The notes below the pieces were generated by a model. It did not search any database. It saw only the letters and a program-made list of their open reading frames with translations, and was not told where the DNA came from. The translations under genes and the position numbers were made by a program. From Sepiola atlantica (taxonomy: Eukaryota > Mollusca > Cephalopoda > Sepiida > Sepiolidae): a stretch of 64,000 bases of DNA. The stretch spans positions 47,443,648 through 47,507,647 of the forward strand of contig OY744525.1 in the NCBI GenBank assembly GCA_963556195.1, in the 5' to 3' direction. This document shows, one piece after another, positions 40,695 through 52,425 of this stretch (positions are counted from its first letter, which is position 1; every line of letters begins with the position of its first letter).

Positions 40695-41400
40695 ATTTTT
40701 TATTTTAACATAGTTCACCCCAAACAAGGCAAGCTGCCACTGTAGACGTAAGGGGCTACTGAGAATTAGGGTGAAAGTTTTAGGGGTTATCCTAAATTGG
40801 GAGCTGTGCAGCGAGATGTTTGTTCACATTAGTTTTAAATTTCTGCATGTCAGTAGAGTCAGATAAACCGGGAGCAGGGAGGAAGTTCCAAAGGCCGGCA
40901 GCTCGAGGAAAAAAGCTCCGGCATTTGGGGACGTCCACAGTGAATGGATAGGATTTAGCTGATCGTTTGGTTGGTCTAGTGTATTTACATCGAGAGGGCA
41001 CCAGAGCAGCAAGTTCATCAGAGCACAATCTATTGACGTACTTGTAGAACAAGCACAGAGATGCAACATTGCGGCGATGGGACAGGGGCTAGAGCTTGGT
41101 GGATAGTGAGGGACCTATTAGATTAGCAACTCTTTTTTTAACCTTGTCTAAGAGGGAGAGACTAGTGGATGGTGCACCAACCCAGATGTGACAACAATAC
41201 TCGATACATGGGCGGATGGTGACTTTGTAGAGATATGGATACTGTAAGGTGTAAGATGTTTTCTAGCATGGTAGAGGGAGTCCAACTTCTTTGCAGCAGC
41301 CTTGGCAATGTCTTCTATGTATTTGTTCCAATTCATCCTTAAGCCTGAACCTGAGTTGAGCAGTGGAACTGGCCTCAACTTGCCTTACCCTCGCCATAAA
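40695..41400 (-). pseudogene. Non-LTR retrotransposon 3' part (LINE family A), best copy
   Basis: Minus strand: MNWNKYIEDIAKAAAKKLDS (41340-41281), a segment ending in SSIVVTSGLVHHPLVSPS, then after a frame change a line with FYKYVNRLCSDELAALVPSR (41050-40991) and CRSFFPRAAGLWNFLPAPGL (40920-40861), FKTNVNKHLAAQLPI and stop. This is the C-terminal third of a jockey/CR1-like reverse transcriptase ORF with its 3' UTR; the A-rich tail starts near 40695. Only a few frameshifts, so the youngest of the four family A copies. Confidence 0.85.
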
Positions 41401-41444
41401 AGTGTCAGTCTTTGCCTGGCATTTAGTTTGAAAAATAAAGAAAA

Positions 41445-41525
41445 TGTCGAAAACATAGGTTACTAGTGAGGATCGAACACAAGATAGGAGAAACAGAATG
41501 ACTGGTTGCTGCACTGCAAAAAGAA
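41445..41525 (-). mobile_element. tRNA-like segment joined to LINE
   Basis: The minus strand has GTGTTCGATCCTCACTAGTA (B box) following 'gcagcaaccagtcattctgt'. It may be a SINE remnant just upstream of the LINE family A fragment. Confidence 0.35.
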
Positions 41526-41867
41526 ATCCCTCTTCAGAAGAGCACCCGAAACAAAAGACCCCACCCGCACTGTCAGTTGTGTAATCAGGACATCAGAGGG
41601 GAGTGTAGCAGACGTGATTGCACTGCAGTAAGCAAATCCACCTTAATAAGAAAAAAGGTGAACTCACAAATTATCTGTATTCTCATTGGTTAAAAAGAAT
41701 TAAGGCTTGAAATCTATTTTCTGCAAGAAGGAGGGAAGTTTGAAAAAACGTCCAGTGATTTTGAGCCACATTATTTCATTGACGGTGGCAACAAGTCGAT
41801 TATTATTTCCATGTTTATCTGGTTCAATTGAGCTTTAAGGGTCCCGTTGATCGAGGGTTTCCTGGGT
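41526..41867. other. No recognisable feature
   Basis: Nothing identified; 'gcagacgtgattgcactgca' recurs loosely at 41505-41520 ('gctgcactgcaaaaag'). Confidence 0.35.
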
Positions 41868-41960
41868 TAATTTTAGAGGCCAGCCTGATTCTTCCACTGG
41901 GGTGCTGACTCTTTCTCCCACGTTCGGGCCCTGTGCCACATCTTCATGGGAAGGAAATAT
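41868..41960 (+). mobile_element. U2-SINE tail fragment
   Basis: 'ttagaggccag.ctgattctt', 'tgctgactc', 'ccctgtgccacatcttcatg' and 'ggaaggaaat' follow the tail order of 10640-10745. Confidence 0.55.
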
Positions 41961-42420
41961 ATAAAGCGTCAAATTTTACACTGTTTTTTTTTTTTATTGC
42001 TTTTGGTGAAGATATTTTTAACTTTTCTCATTGGCAGAAAATATATTTTTTCTTCTACTTATTTTATTTGAATTTGGAGCCGATTTTGTACCAAAATATG
42101 CAACCCCCTTTCTTATTAATATTTTTCGAGTATTCGCACAAGAATATGCAAATATAAAATAATTCCCGAAAATCTTTCAGTAGTTGTTTGAATTAGAATT
42201 CTATTCGAATTCATTAAAGTCTACGAGTCACGTGAAGACTTGTCAGGAACACACAAAGAATGGAATGGGTTTTAAATTTTGCAACTGACAAGTAATTCTA
42301 ATCCAATTTGATTACATTGTCTTAGCTCTAAAATTCCAAGTTGATTACAGGAATTTTTATTATCGGATATAAAATAATAAAATTTTAACAAATGATCGAA
42401 ACCTTATGGCAGACATAAAA
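41961..42420. other. No recognisable feature
   Basis: AT-rich; nothing identified. Confidence 0.4.
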
Positions 42421-42880
42421 CCGGCCATTATTTTAATTATTACATCTCTGTTTTCCATTTCTTTCTTATTTTTCATCTTCGTCTTCCATTTAAATTTTTC
42501 TTCTTCTTCTTCTTCTTCTTCTTCTTCTTCTTCTTCTTCTTCTTCTTCTTCTTCTTCTCTGTCTTCCAGTTTTTTTTCTTCTTCTTCTTCTCCACTTTCA
42601 ATGTTTTCTTATTCTTCATCTTCTTTTTTATTCTATTCATTCATCTTTTACATCATTTTCCTTTTGAAAATTATTTCTTCGTCTTCCTTTTTTCTTTTCA
42701 ATTTCATCAATTCATCTTCCTTTCTTTCTTCTCCATCTCGTTTTAATCTACTTTCGTCATCTTTTTTATTTATACACTTTCTTCTTTTTTCTTCATCTCC
42801 ATGTTTCCTATCTTTCATTCATCTTTTTCTTTATCTTCCTATTTTCTCTCTTTTTTCACTACATTTTCGTTCATTTAATA
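42421..42880. repeat. TTC-rich pyrimidine region with (TTC)n core
   Basis: A perfect (TTC)n run of about 20 units at 42497-42558 inside a 460-base region of T/C-rich sequence. The 173-codon plus frame (poly-Ser core) is an artefact. Related in style to 48400-49440 and to the minus strand of 58590-59440. Confidence 0.9.
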
Positions 42881-44555
42881 AAGAAACACTACATCTAATA
42901 TATAAAATTATGTCGGACGGATTTTAAAAGTTGGATCTAAATAGCATTTAAGCTGATAAATGCAAATTTTGATTCTGACTAGCCAATTTTTATTTGTTAT
43001 CAATCTACCATGTTATTGATAATAAACTAATGTACTTCGTTACAATTTATTAAAAAAAATACTTAATCTTGTTTGGCAATTTGCTAATATGAAGACATAC
43101 TTCACCCTATAATAAACACCAAGGTGTATTTATTTGTGTAAAAATAAATATATATCCGTCCTGTCACACAAAAGTTAGCGGGTAAAAAACCTGCCGGATG
43201 AAACCATTTCAAGTATTTAGGGAAAGGGAGAAAGCAAATAGCAATTCCGACAAACCCTCACCATATGAAATAAATTCGAAAATAAATCTTTCACTCTTCT
43301 TCTTTCTATACGATTGATACCTTCTTTCTGTACGATTGATACGTTCTTTCTTTCTTTTTTAAACTTTTCAGTTTAAGCCGTTTTATTTCATTTCATTTTC
43401 TAAAACTTCACCGATTGAGACGTTATTTAATATGAGGATGAATATTGATGCTAGCACCAGCAAAGCATTTTTTTGTCATTTTTGATGGAGGGTGAACTCT
43501 TGTTCTTAAATAAACACCTAAAAAGAAAAATAAGCTAAGGGGAATAACTTTTATTCTTTTATTCTTTTAAGTTTTCCTTGTTTGCCCTTTTTAGCTTAGA
43601 TACTGAACCTATCAAAAAGGCGTGGTTATAGAACATAGAAATATGGGCAAGAAAAATTTGAATATAATGGATCCCGGGCAACTCCAGATCGGAACAGCTA
43701 GCATTTTCATAAAGTTGTGCTATGTTTGTTCTTTGTTACTGACTAATTCACTAGTTATATAACACAGATTGGGATATTTTGGCTTAACCCATACATTTTG
43801 ACGAATAACTTAATCAATTAACTAGCTTAGTTGATTGAGTGAGTCCTGTCCCTGTTTAATTGTTTCCGGTACTAGAGATCGTCCACGATTTCCACTCCCC
43901 ACATTTATTTTGCCCTTGTCCTCCCTGAAACGTACTGATCTTGGAGGACACCGTCCACTACCAAACTCTATCTCTATATCCTTTTCCCCCTATTAAACCC
44001 CACTCCTACTTAGAAATCGACCTACTTGTTTTTGGCCTTGAAGAAACCGGAAAACAATGGGAGCCCTATTCTTAGCAAAGGTTGAGAAGTGCTCACTAAC
44101 CAGCCCTCTTAAGCATTTTATTTTATTTTTTTTGGGGGGGGGGGTAACTGCTCCACTCCACATCATATTTTCATCAAATTGTATATTTTTGTAAATAAAA
44201 ACCTCCACAAAGTTTGGGATATTTTAAATAGGTCAGGCCATTAAGTAAATGTGGTATTGTGGTGACAGTGAGTGGTTAAGAGTAGAAATAGATGAGCAAG
44301 ACTGTTGACCCTACCCAATCCCCCTATGATACAGCCTTGTGTCTAATTTATTAAAATTTTGTATCTTAATTTTAAGGAATAAATATATCATTGCAACATA
44401 TTGAATAAACGCCTGCTACTGTTGTGTTTTTTTAATGGTTTATTTAATCATGCAAACCAACAATTTGTTTTGTTTTTTTACTTATTCATTAATTAGTTGG
44501 AATACGCGTCCCAGGATGTGTTCAATATTTGAACACCTTAATAAATAGAGCAAAC
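42881..44555. other. Long stretch without recognisable features
   Basis: About 1.7 kb of AT-rich sequence. No open frame with a motif, no match to repeat families in this window. Includes a T-run/G10 block at 44127-44145. It could be unique host DNA (intergenic or intronic). Confidence 0.45.
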
Positions 44556-44556
44556 A

Positions 44557-44582
44557 GTAGTAGTAGTAGTAGTAGTAGTAGT
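44557..44582. repeat. AGT trinucleotide repeat
   Basis: (AGT)n of about eight units just before unit A, copy 1. Confidence 0.95.
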
Positions 44583-44600
44583 CACCTTCTCGGGCTGAAA

Positions 44601-47600
44601 GGTTCATAGTTCCGATGCTTATCCCCAGTTTTATAGTGTTGAACAGAAAGGATGGCTTGAACGATTAATCTGTCACTAATTATACTTTACAGCAAAACTG
44701 GTACCCATTTATGCACCTGGTTATAGTTGCACTCCATGGTGGGTGGCAGAGCATGGAACCAGTGAATAATTCTACTTTTTATGGGAAAAACAATTTTTTA
44801 AGAAATCTAAAAGGACAGGTAAAGTGTTCTTTAGTCTTTGTAGACAATCATCTAGAAATGGTGTCTCGATAAAAACATTGCTTCCAATCATCTTAGTGTG
44901 TTGGCGTCAGGATGGGCATTCAGCCTATAAAAATCTTGCTTCATTTAAAGAAATGGCATCCATTAAAAATCGGTTGTGTTTCAGGTTGTGCAGTGTAAAT
45001 ATGATGATGGTGGAGTGTTTGCTTAAAATACATTGTATTCCCAAATGGTTACACATCAAAGTACTGACCAGATTTAACGTTGCTTAAGAATTAAAATCCC
45101 AAAATAGTGGAAATATTCAGATTCCGAAAATAGTGCAATTATTCACATCCCAAAATAGTGAAAGTATTCAGATCTCAAAATATTGCAAATATTCAGATAC
45201 CAAAATAGTGCAAGCATTCAAATTCCACAACAGTGCAAATATTTGAATTCCAAAACAGTGCAAGTATTTGGATTCCAAAATAGTGCAATTATTCACATCC
45301 CAAAATAGTGCAAATATTCAGACACCAAAATAGTGCAAGCATTCGGATTCACAAATAGTGCAAGTATTTGGATTCCTAAATATGAAATTATTCACATCCA
45401 AAAATAGTGCAAGTATTCAAATCTTAAAATATTGTAAATACTCAGATACCAAAATAGTGCAAGTATTCAGATCCTAAAATATTGCAAATATTCAGATACC
45501 AAAATAGTACAAGTATTTGAATTCCAAAACAGTGCAAGTTTTCAGATTCAAAAACAGTGCAATTATTTGGATCCCAAAATAGTGTAAGTATTTGGATTTC
45601 AAAATAGTGCATTTATTTTAATCCCAAAATAGTGCAAGTATTTAGATTTCAAAACATTGCAAATATTCAGATACCAAAATAGTGCAAAGGTGCAGATTCC
45701 AAAACAGTGCAAGTTTTCAGATTTAAAAACAGTGCAATTATTCCAATCCCAAAATAGTGCAAGTATTTAGATTTCAAAATAGTGCAAGTTTTCAGATTCC
45801 AAAACAGTGCAAGTTTTCATATTCCAAAACACTGCTCATATTCGGATTCCAAAACAGCGCAAGTATCTGGATTCCAAAACAGTGGAAGCATTCGGATTCG
45901 AAAATAGTGCAAGTGTTCGTATTCAAAAATAATGCAAGTTTTTGTATTCCAAAATAGTGCAAGTATTCAGATCCCAAAATAGTGCAAGTTTTCAGATTCA
46001 CAAACAGTGCAAGTATTTGGATCCCAAAATAGTGCAATTATTCAGATCCCAAAATAGTGCAAGTATTTAGATTTAAAAATATTTCAAATATTCAAATTCC
46101 AAAATAGTGCAAGCATTCGAATTCAAAAAGAGTGCAATTATTCAAATCCCAAAATAGTGCAAGTATTTAGATTTCACAACATTGCAAATATTCAGATACT
46201 AAAATAGTGCAAGCATTCGGATTCCAAAACAGTGCAAGTTTTCAGATTCCAAAACAGTGCAAGTATTCGGATTCCAAAATAGTGCAAGTATCTGGATTCC
46301 AAAACAAGGTAAGCATTCGGATTCGAAAATAGTGCAAGTTTTCGTATTCCAAAATAATGCAAGTATTTGTATTCCAAAATAGTGCAAGTATTCAGATCCC
46401 AAAATAGTGCAAGTATTTGGATTTCAAAACAGTGCAATTATTCAAATCCCCAAATAGTGCAAGTATTTAGATTTCAAAATATTGCAAATATTCAAATTCA
46501 AAAATAGTGCAAGTATTCGAATTCCAAAACACTGCAATTATTCAAATCCCAAAATAGTGCAAGTATTTAGATTTCAAAACATTGCAAATACTCAGATATC
46601 AAAATAGTGCAAGTATTTGGATTCCAAAATAGTGCAATTATTCAAATCCCAAGATAGTACAAGTATTTAGATTTCAAAATATTGCAAATATTCAGATTCA
46701 AAAATAGTGCAAGCATTCGGATTCCAAAACAGTGCAAGTTTTCAGATTACAAAACAGTGCAAGTATTTAGATTTCAAAATATTGCAAATATTCAGATTCC
46801 AAAATATTGCAAATATTCAGATTCAAAAATAGTGCAAGCATTCGGATTCCAAAACAGTGCAAGTTTTCAGATTACAAAACAGTGCACATATTCAGATTCC
46901 AAAATATTGCAAATATTCAGATTCCAAAACAGTGCAAGTATTCGGATTCCAAACTAGTGCAAGTATTTAGATTCCAAAATAGTGCAAGTTTTCAGATTCA
47001 AAAACAGTGCAAGTATTTGGATCCCAAAATAGTGCAAGTATTTGGATTCCTAAAATAGTGCAAGTTTTCAGATTCCAAAATAGTGCAAGTATTACGCTTT
47101 CAAAATATTGCAAATATTCAGATTTCAAAATAGTGCAAGTTTTCATATTTCAAAACAGTGCAAGTATTTGGATTCTAAAACAGGGAACATATTCGGATTT
47201 CAAAACAGCGCAAGTATCTGGATTCCAAAACCGTGTAAGCATTCGGATTCCAAAATAGTGCAAGTGTTCGTATTCCAAAATAGTGCAAGAGTTTGTACTC
47301 CAAAATAGTGCAAGTATTTGAATTCCAAAATAGTGCAATTATTCAAATCCAAAAATAGTGCATGTATTTAGATCCCAGGATAGTACAAATATTCGGACCT
47401 CAAAATAGTGCAATTATTAGGGTCACAAAATAACGCAATTTGCATTAATCTGGCCAAATCTATCGAATTTCCACTTTTTCTTAACAATCGATAAGACGTG
47501 AAATTTGAAAATTTATAATAATACTTAACAACACATAATTTATTGAATGAATACTGAGAATATTTTAATTGGATAATTGTCACATTTTTATCGATAAAAT

Positions 47601-47778
47601 TGTACCTTAAGTCATGAAAGAAACTGCCATGATGTAAATAGTCTTTCGTTCATGAAGAATCGATTAAGATAGACATAAAGAGTGTGGTGAAGTGAATAAC
47701 TATGGGAGAGAAGAGAGAGTATACAATTCAAGGAAATAGACGAATGAGAACTATTGGTTTTTTTTAACTTTTAGGAAG
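44601..47778 (+). repeat. Unit A, copy 1 (carries the 25-bp minisatellite)
   Basis: Begins 'ggttcatagttccgatgctt' and ends 'ttttaacttttaggaagta'. The 5' flank (44601-45085), the array, and the 3' flank (47440-47778, with 'aacgcaatttgcattaatct', 'gtcatgaaagaaactgccat') all recur in order at 55661-56993, at a few percent divergence. Both copies stop in a trinucleotide repeat. The unit may be a mobile element or a segmental duplication; no coding sequence is recognisable. Confidence 0.9.
45086..47440 (+). repeat. 25-bp minisatellite array, about 94 units
   Basis: Tandem units of the type 'cagatcccaaaatagtgcaa' + 'gtatt', variable at several positions (pattern TTCAGATTCCAAAATAGTGC). Because 25 is not a multiple of three, three successive units make a 75-base, 25-codon super-repeat. 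Frames on both strands are therefore open for up to 90 codons, with repeated FQNSAS/IPKQCK or LHYFGIQ motifs that are artefacts. Confidence 0.95.
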
Positions 47779-47846
47779 TAGTAGTAGTAGTAGTAGTAGT
47801 AATAGTAATAGTAATAATAGTAATAGTAATAATAATAATAATAGTA

Positions 47847-47923
<77 letters not shown>

Positions 47924-47935
47924 AAGAAGAGTGAT
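47779..47935. repeat. AGT/AAT/AAG compound microsatellite
   Basis: (AGT)n, mixed (AAT)(AGT)n, (AAT)n and (AAG)n in succession. The poly-Tyr and poly-Ile minus frames are artefacts. Confidence 0.95.
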
Positions 47936-48399
47936 AATACACAAAATATAACTTACAATAAATTTGCTTATGTTGGACGACAAAAACAGAATAAACTATT
48001 GATTTAATATAATCTCCTAGTTAGAAACCCAGTATCATAGATTTGAGCTCCTGTCATCCACCATTATGAACTATGTCTTCCCACAATGCATTAGTTGGCC
48101 AACGAGACTGAGTACAGTTGCCTTGTAATTAATTATGCCAATCAGAGTATTGGTTATTATATTGCTGTTAATGTCAACAATATTGCAATATTTAACAAAA
48201 AAAAAATGAACGTCTTATATTTCTTAATAACTTCTGATTTGCAATATGAATGTTGAGCGTGCTTCTCTCTGCTGCCATTTTCTAGTGTCACTTTGTCATA
48301 CGGGGTCAGTTCGGCTGGCTTGATTGACGTGCCCACTCATTTGGCACAAGCAAATTATTTCCACGTTTTTAATCAACAAACTCAGCCTTCCCTTTCAGT
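47936..48399. other. No recognisable feature
   Basis: Mixed sequence, less repetitive than its neighbours; 48293-48400 is open but lacks a motif. Confidence 0.4.
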
Positions 48400-49440
48400 T
48401 TTCTCTTCTTCCAACTTTTGTTTTGGACCCCCCCCTCCTCATCCTGATTTTTTCCTATTTTTATTTTCTGAAATTATCTTTATTGTTTTATTTTTAGAAA
48501 ATTTTAGTTTTCGAATTCACCGTTTTTTTTTTTTAAATATTTTGATTTTTTATCTTCTGAATATGTTTCTCCTTCAATGTTTTCTTTCCTGTCCTTGTTG
48601 CTTTTTTCTTCCCCCTTCTTCTTCTATATTTGCCTCTTGAATAATTTCATCCATTTTTGTCTGTTTTTTGTCTTTAATGTCACCATTTCTAACTGTTTTT
48701 ATTTTTATCTTTCTTTCTTTTCCATTTACTATCGTTTCTTCTTCAACATTTTTGTATCAGCCGTCTTCTTGTTCAACCTTCCTTTTTAAACATTTTTTTC
48801 TTCCTCTTCTTAAATCTTTCTTTTTCTTAAATATTTTTCTTCAATTTCTTTATTTTCGTTCCTGTTTTTCTTTTTCTCCTTTTTCTTCTTTTTCTCCTTC
48901 TTTTTTTGTTTCTTTTTCTTCTTCAACGTCAGTATTATGTCTTTTTATTTTGCCTCTCTTTTATTTTCCTCTTTATTCTTCTTATACTTCATTTCAATCT
49001 TCAATCTTTGTCTCTTTCTATTTTCCTCCATTTTATTTGCCTTTCACCCATTCTTCTTTTGCTATCATTTTTTCTGTTTTTTTATCTTTCATTTTTCTTC
49101 TTCAATTTTTCTTCTACTTTTTATTTTCCTTCTTTCTCTTGTGCTTCTTGATTTTCGTTCTTCATCTAATTTTTTAATTTTTTTCTTCTTGGTATTTTCT
49201 TCCATGGATTTCTCCCCCTCCTTCTCCTCACCTCCCCCTCCTCCTCCTCCTCCCTACTATTATCTGTCTTCAATGTTTCTACTTTTAAAGAATGGATCAC
49301 ATTCTCTTCTGTTTCTTTTCTTTTTCACTTCTCTTTTTTTTCACTCAATCTCTATCAGCGTAATTTTTGCACCAATTTCCTTCTTAAACTCCTTCTCACC
49401 CCACACTCACTGCCATCTTTACAAACCCTAATTTAAATTT
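48400..49440. repeat. Kilobase pyrimidine-rich tract
   Basis: T/C-rich with TTC and TTTTC runs, a C run at 48428 and (CCT)n near 49225. Embedded non-simple anchors ('atttgcctcttgaataattt', 'tcttcttcaacatttttgta') match the minus strand of 59080-59320, so the two tracts are inverted relatives. Open frames here are Phe/Leu/Ser artefacts. Confidence 0.85.
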
Positions 49441-49975
49441 TATTTCCAAACCTCTAAATTCTTTAGTTATAATTTTTTTTTTAATTTTAATTTTTAATTC
49501 GCTAATATTCAGCTTCTAATCAATTTTGTGGGGATATTTTTTCTTTTACTCGTCTTTTTGGAGGGTATTTTCGCTAAAAATCTGAAAATAACTCAGGTTT
49601 TTTTTTTTCGAATGAAATTTGTTAGTAGCGAAACTATTATCTCGATTTGTTAATCAGACATGATTTCAAGTGTGAATGTTGATGTGTTCTGGTGTCAGAT
49701 GGAGAAAAGAGGGCGGGTCGAAATACAATTTGAGGGAGAAAGAAACTTAAACAGAGACTAGCATTAATTTTCAGCTGTTTTCTTGGAGTACAAGTCAATA
49801 AGTGAGGCTGGTTAGGGTTAGGGTTAGGGTTCTTGGGCTGCAGGTTTGTTTAGCATATCAATTATCAACAAGATGTCCGAGCTGCCACCAAGACAAACTA
49901 TCTTGATTTGCAAGTCTACACTTAAACTTAAACCACTATTTTGCTCCTAGGATAAGATGAATTTTATGAATAACT
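49441..49975. other. AT-rich spacer containing a telomere-like repeat
   Basis: Apart from the TTAGGG block at 49810-49831, nothing recognisable. Confidence 0.4.
49810..49831 (+). repeat. Interstitial telomere-like repeat
   Basis: GGTTAGGGTTAGGGTTAGGG plus TT: 3.7 perfect TTAGGG units. Confidence 0.95.
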
Positions 49976-50570
49976 AAAAGAATACCCATCCCAGTACGGG
50001 TAAAATTAGTTCCCACGCAGAACAGTTTTGCACCACTTTTATGTCCCCTTACGAAAGTTAAAATAAACATATAATGCTACTAAACTTTATGTCTAGAATC
50101 CTTATTCTAATTTTGATCAAAATCTATTACATGATTTTGATTCTAGAAAATGTCTAAAATTTAAGACTTAAGCTTAAAGGGTTTTAAGAATAAATTTTAA
50201 TTCAGGGAATATTGCATAATTTGTGTCTAATGATTATGAATCAAATGTAAATCTGAAATATTGAATTTTCAAATGTAAAGTTGTGCCCATATTATGCCCC
50301 CTGAATCCCTTTAAAAGATACCAAAAAATGTTGGGGAAGACGTATTAGTTGATGTCTAATACTTGTTGTTAAAATGACAAAAAAATCGGAGATAACTGAA
50401 TTTTTACAAAGGACTCCTATCGCCTCTTTGCTACTTTGCATGAAACTAAATTAAACTAAATATAGCCCACTTTTCTCAGCCGTACGCCTAGCAGCTGTGT
50501 TCCAAAATTCATAATCATCGGTTAATTAGTTTAGAAGTGAATCCCATACATAGAAATATATAAATATATA
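49976..50570 (-). mobile_element. Helitron-like repeat R620, inverted copy
   Basis: In the same family as 30288-30858 along its length. Its 3' end on the minus strand is ACCCGTA-ctgg-GATGGGT (one changed pair), 'attctt', TTAG, then T. So the hairpin-plus-CTRR end is recognisable but mutated in this copy. Confidence 0.7.
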
Positions 50571-50639
50571 CACATACCTAACTTTATATAAATAGAGATT
50601 AAAAAATGTTGTATTGCATGATCACACAATCTTATAGTG

Positions 50640-50838
50640 GAGGCCTTGTATTATAAGATGGAACCCCTAGTTCTGGGTCCTAGGTATGACCTTAAAAGAC
50701 ATCCAATGGTGAGGACCCGACTTTGGAGCTGTGGGGAATGTGGAGTTGTCCCTTAGTTGCCATTGCTCCCCGGTCCGCTCTGGCCCAGAGTGGTACTACC
50801 TGTAAGGGCCCCATCTATGGGTCAAATAGAACCTACTG
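50640..50838. other. No clear feature
   Basis: Less AT-rich segment ('gtgaggacccgactttggag'); no domain or known repeat identified. Confidence 0.35.
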
Positions 50839-50839
50839 G

Positions 50840-51490
50840 CGCTACCAGATCAGGCTGTCTGAAGTTATTGACTTCTTGACTCAAAATGCACCAAACATTG
50901 ATGTTTTATTGTTTTTTTTCTTTGCAAAACTCAATCATGTTCTACAAAATCTAAAACAAAAACAAAAATTTCCCTCCCTTCCCCTTTCTATCCCCCTCCC
51001 CCTCTCACTCCCTTCCCCTTCCCCTCCTCCCCTTATTCCACTCAACCAAACACCATGAATAGATAATTGAACATATGAAGAACTTGAAGCATAAAAACTT
51101 TCTCCAAAATGACCGGATTCTGCATTAAATAACCCGAAAAGGGTTGATATACTGTAGAAAAAAAACAAACAACTAAACCAAACACCATGCCTGGTGCTAT
51201 CAGATTAGGCTGTCTGAAGATACCGGCTTCTTGACTTAAAATGCACCAAACATTGATGTTATTATTTTTTTCCTTTCTCTTTGCAAAACTCAATCATGTT
51301 CTACAAAGCTAAAAACAAAAACAACAATTTTCCTCTACAAAACAACGAAACCGAACACCATGAATAAATATTTGTAGATATAAAGAACTTAAAGCAGAAA
51401 AAACTTTCACCAATATGACTGTATTCGGCATTAAATAATCCAAAAAGGATTGATATGCCGTAAAACAAAACAACCAACAAAACCCTAGTT
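50840..51490. repeat. Repeat E, tandem pair
   Basis: Unit 1 (50840-51185) and unit 2 (51192-51490) share 'agat.aggctgtctgaag', 'aaaatgcaccaaacattgat', 'caaaactcaatcatgttcta' and, inverted, the 127-bp unit block 'ggttgatatgccgtaaaaca'. Unit 1 has an extra C-rich insert at 50970-51045. Related to 27756-28330. Confidence 0.75.
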
Positions 51491-51860
51491 CTGGCATTGT
51501 CTCTGTTGTACACAATGGTGAAATATGGCTTCCCATAATACATTTACTTGGTTTGGTTTCTCTGTTTTATGCAATCCAACCATTTTTGATACAAATAAAC
51601 TTCAGTCTATGCCTTACTTGTCCACCAAGTTTCAGTCATTAATGTCCACCAGTCTTTGTTTTTATACCCTGTTCAATGTCATTCATGGTGAATACTAACC
51701 GCTATCTCATGGTTGTTAAGAAGTTTGAGGCTGACGAATAGATGTTGTGTAAAATGAACAGTGGATTTAAAAGGATGGATAACTACTAGCACTTCAAATA
51801 ACTCATTGAAATGGCTGCGGGGACACTTTAGTGATCGTCTCAGGTTTGACTACCACGACT
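51491..51860. other. No clear feature
   Basis: May include further upstream parts of the Penelope-like element, but no frame is readable. Confidence 0.35.
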
Positions 51861-52085
51861 TTGTCGAGAAGATTAACGATGCATTTGTCTGATACTAGCA
51901 CCCTGGCCCAACACTTAATTAACGACCACTCCTGCCCCCGATCGGAATTCAGAAAACTCTAAGTAGAAAATACCAAAATCTTAGAATATAGTCGTAACAA
52001 ACAAACACTACATATATTAGAAGCCCTATATATAAAACCCCAAAAAACCCTAATTAATAGAATTAATTTTAATATCAGTAATAAT
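51860..52085 (+). pseudogene. Penelope-like element: C-terminal ORF end, second copy
   Basis: Reading frame SRRLTMHLSDTSTLAQHLIN, then FRKL-stop-VENTKILEYS, ILEALYIKPQKTLINRINFN and ILKCL-stop. It follows the same pattern as 22187-22444 but from a diverged family. One internal stop. It sits just upstream of a second hammerhead-like motif, again as at 22549. Confidence 0.65.
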
Positions 52086-52192
52086 ATACTAAAATGTCTA
52101 TAATTCTTACTATAGTTTCGTACTTATTACATAATTCCCGCCAAAACCTTCTATAATACTAACACATGGTCTGTACCTGATTAACCTCATTT

Positions 52193-52228
52193 CCATGAAG
52201 ATGGACCCGGATTGGTCTGAAAGTACTT
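52193..52228 (+). ncRNA. Degenerate hammerhead-like motif
   Basis: ATGAAGA (C of CUGANGA changed to A) at 52195-52201, stem GGACC (52203-52207) with GGTCT (52214-52218) around CGGATT, then GAAAG. Helix III cannot be closed well. Its position relative to the ORF end and following frame is the same as at 22549, which is the main support. Confidence 0.4.
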
Positions 52229-52380
52229 GGGACAGAAATCTAAACTATGGCAAATTCATCAGCCAATTCCCCTCCGAAACTAAGATCCTGATTCGGACTA
52301 TTGAAAGGATCTACCAAAGGATATCTAGACATGAGTTGTCTCTTATATTCAGCAATATATGCCTGCAAGAGAAGATGCTG

Positions 52381-52382
<2 letters not shown>
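52212..52382 (+). pseudogene. Start of a Penelope-like ORF after the terminal repeat, second copy
   Basis: The frame reads LNYGKFISQFPSETKILIRT, IERIYQRISRHELSLIF, NICLQEKMLP, then TA repeats. Similar to the 22562-22695 frame (YG.F...I.R.IER....L...F). Interpreted as the 5' end of a following element, cut off by the TA tract. Confidence 0.45.

Positions 52383-52421
<39 letters not shown>
52383..52421. repeat. TA dinucleotide repeat
   Basis: (TA)n of about 20 units between the Penelope-like frame and a MITE end. Confidence 0.95.

Positions 52422-52425
<4 letters not shown>

Noticed and set aside
42406..42927. 173-codon frame with poly-Ser core
   Set aside because: Product of the TTC repeat and surrounding T/C-rich sequence.
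44824..47338. Open frames of up to 91 codons with repeated FQNSASIRIPKQCK-like or LHYFGIQILALF-like motifs
   Set aside because: They are translations of the 25-bp minisatellite in several frames and on both strands; the 75-base super-period keeps frames open without any coding function.
48293..49431. Overlapping Phe-rich frames of 70-169 codons
   Set aside because: Pyrimidine tract artefacts; three frames are open at once.
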